Position numbers and translations under genes: made by a program | Assembly (NCBI GenBank): GCA_007123395.1 | Contig: SKLD01000158.1 | Location: 1-9,001, forward strand | Direction of reading: 5' to 3' | DNA: 9,001 nt | DNA from: Opitutales bacterium | GTDB lineage: Bacteria; Verrucomicrobiota; Verrucomicrobiia; Opitutales; Oceanipulchritudinaceae | The notes under the pieces: model-generated | What the model saw: only the letters and a program-made list of their open reading frames with translations | Told to the model about the DNA's origin: nothing | Database searches by the model: none | Shown: piece by piece, positions 5,791 through 9,001 of the stretch | Numbering within the stretch: the stretch's first letter is position 1 | Layout: each line of letters opens with the position of its first letter

Positions 5791-6617
5791 AGGCGGCGGA
5801 GGGATTTTCCGGGGCATTCCGTGCGGCGGCGGTGATTGGCGCGTTTGCTTTTCGCGACCTCTACCGCCGCCGGTTCTTCGCGGGTGTGGCCGTGCTCATG
5901 CTGTTCTTTGCCGCAGGATCGTCCTTTCTTGTGCAGATTGATTTCGGCGGCGACCCGCGGCGCTTCGTTCTCGATTTCTGCTTTGGAGCGCTTGCGCTTT
6001 TCGGCACGGTGCTTGCCGTCGCGCTAACGGCGGTCTCGCTGCGCGAGCCGGTGGAGCGCAAAACTCTCGATCTCCTCCTTGTCCGACCGTGCGGGCGCGG
6101 AACGGTGTTCGCCGGTCTGTTTGGCGGGTCGCTCGCGGCGTTAACGCTTTTTGTGCTGGCGGCGGGGATATTCGTCGCCGCCTTTGCGTGGCGCTACTCA
6201 CCCGTGCCGGAGACGCCTGGCGGCGGAGCGGATGTCTTCGGGTGGGGCGGGTTTGCCTTCGCGCTTTGGATTGCGTGGCTGCGGCTCGCCGTCATTGCCT
6301 CCATGGCCTTTCTCGTTGCCGCCGTAGTGGATTCGGTGCCGGTGGCGGTGCTTCTCGGCCTTGTTCTCGCGATCATCGGCGAGGTCCACGGGATTGCCGC
6401 TGAGGTATGGAGGCAGGGCGGAGAAGGCGCGGTGACGACAGGTCTGCTGGCGGTGCTTAGGCTGATTCCCGACCTGCGGTATCTGCAGGCCGGGGTGTAT
6501 TTGCACGGCGCGGAAGTCTCTGCCTCCGGCTTCGCCGCACTAACGCTCTACGCCCTTATATTCGCGGCGGGTTACGCGGTGCTCGCTGTGTTTGTGTTGA
6601 TCCGCCGCGCAGGCTGA
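5787..6617 (+). CDS. ABC-2 type transporter permease
   Basis: This 276-aa integral membrane protein is the partner of the preceding ATPase. Hydrophobic segments lie at about 30-50, 62-84, 106-134, 152-180, 184-200 and 248-272, giving six predicted helices. Between the second and third is REPVERKTLDLLLVRPCGRG (87-106). This matches the cytoplasmic coupling segment of ABC-2 permeases (general form 'E...gTle.LLsrPvsR'), where the ATPase docks. The ATG at 5787 overlaps the ATPase stop (ATGA), and GGGAGG at 5775-5780 lies 6 bases upstream inside the ATPase gene, indicating translational coupling. A single permease gene suggests a homodimer. The 15-bp gap to the next gene puts that protein in the same transcript. 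Confidence 0.9.
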   Translation: MKAAEGFSGAFRAAAVIGAFAFRDLYRRRFFAGVAVLMLFFAAGSSFLVQIDFGGDPRRFVLDFCFGALALFGTVLAVALTAVSLREPVERKTLDLLLVRPCGRGTVFAGLFGGSLAALTLFVLAAGIFVAAFAWRYSPVPETPGGGADVFGWGGFAFALWIAWLRLAVIASMAFLVAAVVDSVPVAVLLGLVLAIIGEVHGIAAEVWRQGGEGAVTTGLLAVLRLIPDLRYLQAGVYLHGAEVSASGFAALTLYALIFAAGYAVLAVFVLIRRAG

Positions 6618-6632
6618 AGGGCGAGTTACGGG

Positions 6633-7346
6633 ATGTTCCGGTACGGCGCATGGTTTCTCGCAGGGATCGCCCTTATCGGCGGCGCGCTTACCGCGGTGCG
6701 GGTGCTTCCGCCTCCCGCGCTCCACGGGTTGGACGCGAAAGACCCCGCCGCCGCGGTCCTGCGCGGTGTGCTCGGAGGCACCCGGCAAAGTGTGTCCAAT
6801 TTTCTGTGGATCCGCGGTTACCTTTACTGGGAGGAACGGGATGCGGCGGGTATGGAAAATGCGAAGCTGTGGGCTCTGCGCCTTACGCCGGAAAACAAGT
6901 GGTTTTGGATAAACACGGGCCGCGTACTGGCCTACGACGTGCCGCACTGGGAGCGGCACGGCACCGGTCCGGGCGATGCCGGTACCCTTCCGTCGGCACC
7001 GGTCCGGGCGCTCTTGCTGCTTTCCGTCGCAGAAGGCATCTTTCCGCATATCCCTGAATTTCCGATCGAACGCGGACTTATTCTCCTCAATGTCATCGGT
7101 GACCGCCGCGCCGCGGCACAGGCCTTCCGCGAGGCATGGCACCGGCCCGGCGCGCCCTTCTACACTGCCCGTGTCCACGGCGAACTTCTGCGCGCAGAGG
7201 GCGAAACGGAGGCCGCCTACCAGTGGTACCGTGAACTCTATCCAGTCTTGCCGGGCGATGATCCCGCCGCCGCGAAAGCGGTCATCCTCCGGCGGATCCG
7301 CACGCTCGAAGATGAACTGAACGTGGACGAGCGATTCGAGCCGTAG
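6633..7346 (+). CDS. Membrane-anchored TPR-like protein, ABC operon partner
   Basis: This 237-aa protein has one N-terminal hydrophobic helix (about 5-22) followed by a soluble region, so it is probably an inner-membrane-anchored periplasmic protein. Helix-rich segments suit a TPR-like solenoid: SNFLWIRGYLYWEERDAAGM (55-74), LRLTPENKWFWINTGRVLAY (82-101), a pair at about 145-170 (GDRRAAAQAFREAW) and another at 175-205 (GELLRAEGETEAAYQWYRELY). I recall similar proteins with 'FLWIRaYL.WE..D' and 'FW.N.aRmLAYDvP' next to ABC-2 pairs in Verrucomicrobia, but know no function. It lies 15 bp after the permease; GAAGGG (6616-6621) is a distant Shine-Dalgarno candidate. A role as scaffold or accessory of the exporter is inferred from position only. 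Confidence 0.8.
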   Translation: MFRYGAWFLAGIALIGGALTAVRVLPPPALHGLDAKDPAAAVLRGVLGGTRQSVSNFLWIRGYLYWEERDAAGMENAKLWALRLTPENKWFWINTGRVLAYDVPHWERHGTGPGDAGTLPSAPVRALLLLSVAEGIFPHIPEFPIERGLILLNVIGDRRAAAQAFREAWHRPGAPFYTARVHGELLRAEGETEAAYQWYRELYPVLPGDDPAAAKAVILRRIRTLEDELNVDERFEP

Positions 7347-7348
7347 GA

Positions 7349-7364
7349 CGGCTGCGGTCAGCCG
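7349..7364. terminator. Hairpin between convergent genes
   Basis: CGGCTG (7349-7354) and CAGCCG (7359-7364) form a 6-bp perfect stem with a CGGT loop, starting two bases after the stop at 7346. It lies in the 37-bp gap between the convergent exporter operon and the repeat-protein gene, where a bidirectional terminator is expected. No T-run follows on either strand, so termination function is uncertain. Confidence 0.35.
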
Positions 7365-7383
7365 CGGAATCGTCGCACAACCT

Positions 7384-9001
7384 TCAATCAGAGAGAGCTT
7401 CGTCGGTGGTCCAGACACCGCCGACCACATCGTAGAACTGGCGCGGCGCGACGGTTCCCTGTGCATAGTAAAGCCATGTATGGCTGCCGTCGGCACGTAG
7501 GTGCCGGAGATACGGGTAGGTGGTGCGGGCGATGTGCAGCCATCCCAGGCGTGAATCATAGGCGAAGCCGCCGTCTTCGCCCCACGCGGCCAGAGTGAGC
7601 CAACCGTGCCCGGCATGGTGGACGACGGGGAAGAGCGTGTCTTCAATGAGGCCGAACCACGTCTGCCGGAAAGCGGTGCCGCTGACAGGCGCGGCGTCGG
7701 CGAAGTAGTCGTCGAGGGTATCGGCGGGAATTTTCACACGGAAGGGCAGGCGGCTGCCGTTGACGGCGGGATTCCGGATGTCACCGCAGAGCCACGCGCC
7801 GCCGGGCGATATGTGGAGGATGCGCGGGGTTACGCCGCGTTCGATGATGCGCCCGTGCATTCGGAGCATGTAGTCGGCGAGGTTGAGGGTACCGTGATCG
7901 CGGTGATAGAGGAACCCTTCGGCGAAAGATCCGTCGGCAGAGAGCGTTTGGCCGGTGATCCACTTGCCGTCGCCGGTCATGCTCCACGCGGCGTTGCGGG
8001 TACCGGAGGGCAGAGCCGGGATGGCGACGGGCGAGCCACCGTCCTCCCAGTAGACGGCTTGCTGGGTTTGCGTGCCGGTGTTGTTGAGACCCGCAACAAC
8101 GGATCCATCGAAGGAGACGGTGTAGGCAGAGCCTTCGGCGAAGCCGCTCGTCACGGGCAGGAGCGAATAGCCGCGGGTGGCGGTATCCCACATTGCCGGG
8201 TGGCGCAGGCCGTCGCGCGTTATCCAGCCCACGGCGGTGGAACCGTCACCGGAGATGGCGTAGGCCCAGCTTGTGGTGGCGTCGGCGGGCACGTCGAGCC
8301 ACTGAATGCCGGTGGCTGCGGACCAGAGGAAGGCATGGTTCTGCGTCACTCCGTCACCGATATCGCGGGTGGCGTCGCCGACGGCGAGGTCACCGGCGTG
8401 GGAGATTCCGGTAGCGCGGCTGAGGGCGTCCGGCGCAACGGAGGCGTAGCCGAAGGAGGTGAGACCGGCGTCGGTGGAGTGGATGAAAGCGACGGGTGTG
8501 CCTCGCGGGCCGGCGGTGCGCCCGGCGATGATCCGCCCGTCGGGGGTAATGGCGTTCGCCGGGATAAAGAACGGGGTGAAGGCCGCTCCGCCGGGAAAGG
8601 GCAGTTGCTGCCAGCCTCCGGCAGCGGACCAGCGATGGGGCACCTCGCCGCTCATACTGCCGGCGACGGCGGCGATGTCCCCGGTGTCGGCGATGGCGCG
8701 TGCCTCGCCGAAGGCCGTCGATCCGGAGGGGTGCCCGAGCAGTTGAAAACCGTTGGCCCGGGATCGCACGCGCAGGATAAACGGCGCAATGGTGCCGTCG
8801 GGCAGATCGACAGAGCCAAACAGCGTCGGCCCGCGGTCGTCGCGAACGGCATTACGGAATCGTCCCGCGTTGAGGGCGAGACCGTATTCGCGCGAAATGT
8901 AGTCGGCGATGTATTCCGGAGAATTGTCGGCGTGCCAGACGACGGCGTGCCACTCGTTGTCTCCGTCCGGATTCTCCCAAAGGACAGACCCGAACTTCAT
9001 C
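7384..9001 (-). CDS. HAF-repeat (probable seven-bladed beta-propeller) protein with verrucomicrobial C-terminal module (5' end outside window)
   Basis: The frame runs to the window edge. A Met codon at 8998-9000 may be internal, since no signal peptide is seen although such proteins are normally exported; numbering counts from it. Residues about 100-425 hold seven repeats of 35-45 residues built on 'A.(A/G)IS.DG...AVG......HAFLW...G...L': they begin near 100, 148, 196, 246, 292, 337 and 394. They resemble HAF repeats of extracellular proteins, and seven units suit a closed beta-propeller. The last 90 residues carry an aromatic-rich module, WFGLIEDTLFPVV (448-460), HGWLTLAAWG (465-474), LGWLHIARTTYPYL (485-498) and TWLYYAQGTVAPRQFYD (508-524). 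From memory this is a common C-terminal module of surface proteins in Opitutae, possibly a surface-display domain. The ligand is unknown. It is convergent with the ABC operon. Confidence 0.8.
   Translation of the reverse strand, partial: MKFGSVLWENPDGDNEWHAVVWHADNSPEYIADYISREYGLALNAGRFRNAVRDDRGPTLFGSVDLPDGTIAPFILRVRSRANGFQLLGHPSGSTAFGEARAIADTGDIAAVAGSMSGEVPHRWSAAGGWQQLPFPGGAAFTPFFIPANAITPDGRIIAGRTAGPRGTPVAFIHSTDAGLTSFGYASVAPDALSRATGISHAGDLAVGDATRDIGDGVTQNHAFLWSAATGIQWLDVPADATTSWAYAISGDGSTAVGWITRDGLRHPAMWDTATRGYSLLPVTSGFAEGSAYTVSFDGSVVAGLNNTGTQTQQAVYWEDGGSPVAIPALPSGTRNAAWSMTGDGKWITGQTLSADGSFAEGFLYHRDHGTLNLADYMLRMHGRIIERGVTPRILHISPGGAWLCGDIRNPAVNGSRLPFRVKIPADTLDDYFADAAPVSGTAFRQTWFGLIEDTLFPVVHHAGHGWLTLAAWGEDGGFAYDSRLGWLHIARTTYPYLRHLRADGSHTWLYYAQGTVAPRQFYDVVGGVWTTDEALSD

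Noticed and set aside
6540..7646. A 368-residue minus-strand frame across three genes
   Set aside because: It runs antisense to the permease end and TPR-like gene and into the repeat-protein gene, and shows Pro/Arg/His-rich composition without domains.

Overview
The window looks like a high-GC chromosomal segment from a member of the Verrucomicrobiota, probably near the Opitutae/Puniceicoccales. Three gene products support this from family knowledge: a type II pseudopilin ending in a 'GGHIAFLDGrVEFY' motif, a response regulator with an 'ICAYTK...HG' C-terminal tail, and a surface-type repeat protein ending in a 'GWL...TWLYY...PRqFYD' module. The placement is inference and no RNA gene is present to confirm it.

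Region 1 (1-1846). The window opens inside a gene of an uncharacterised family with a C-terminal winged helix, whose start lies off the left edge. Two bases after its stop is a perfect 12-bp inverted repeat. Directly behind that is the 3' remnant of an unrelated gene, open from the hairpin to 1846 but with no start codon for its first 55 codons. The simplest reading is that the first gene and its hairpin form the right end of an inserted unit that cut the host gene.

Region 2 (1847-2760). A non-coding stretch with two palindromes leads to a single-domain-type response regulator. Its C-terminal tail is a cysteine-depleted relative of a zinc-ribbon-like tail.

Region 3 (2761-4492, minus strand). 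In transcription order this is a pseudopilin-like protein, a 66-aa hypothetical protein, and an IS630-type helix-turn-helix protein. The last has lost any DDE nuclease domain and carries a disordered linker and a poly-lysine tail. The three lie close together and none has an obvious Shine-Dalgarno site.

Region 4 (4493-7346, plus strand). Across a 142-bp divergent intergenic region runs a compact operon: acylphosphatase, ABC exporter ATPase, ABC-2 permease (start and stop overlap as ATGA), and a membrane-anchored TPR-like protein. The ABC pair exports an unknown substrate, and the last protein probably works at the outer face of the same membrane.

Region 5 (7347-9001, minus strand). A large protein, cut by the right edge, shows seven HAF-like repeats compatible with a seven-bladed beta-propeller, followed by the lineage-typical C-terminal module.

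No tRNA, rRNA, CRISPR array or complete insertion sequence is visible. No single defined new system stands out. The best leads are the insertion boundary at about 1300, the domesticated transposase DNA-binding protein and the cysteine-depleted response regulator tail.
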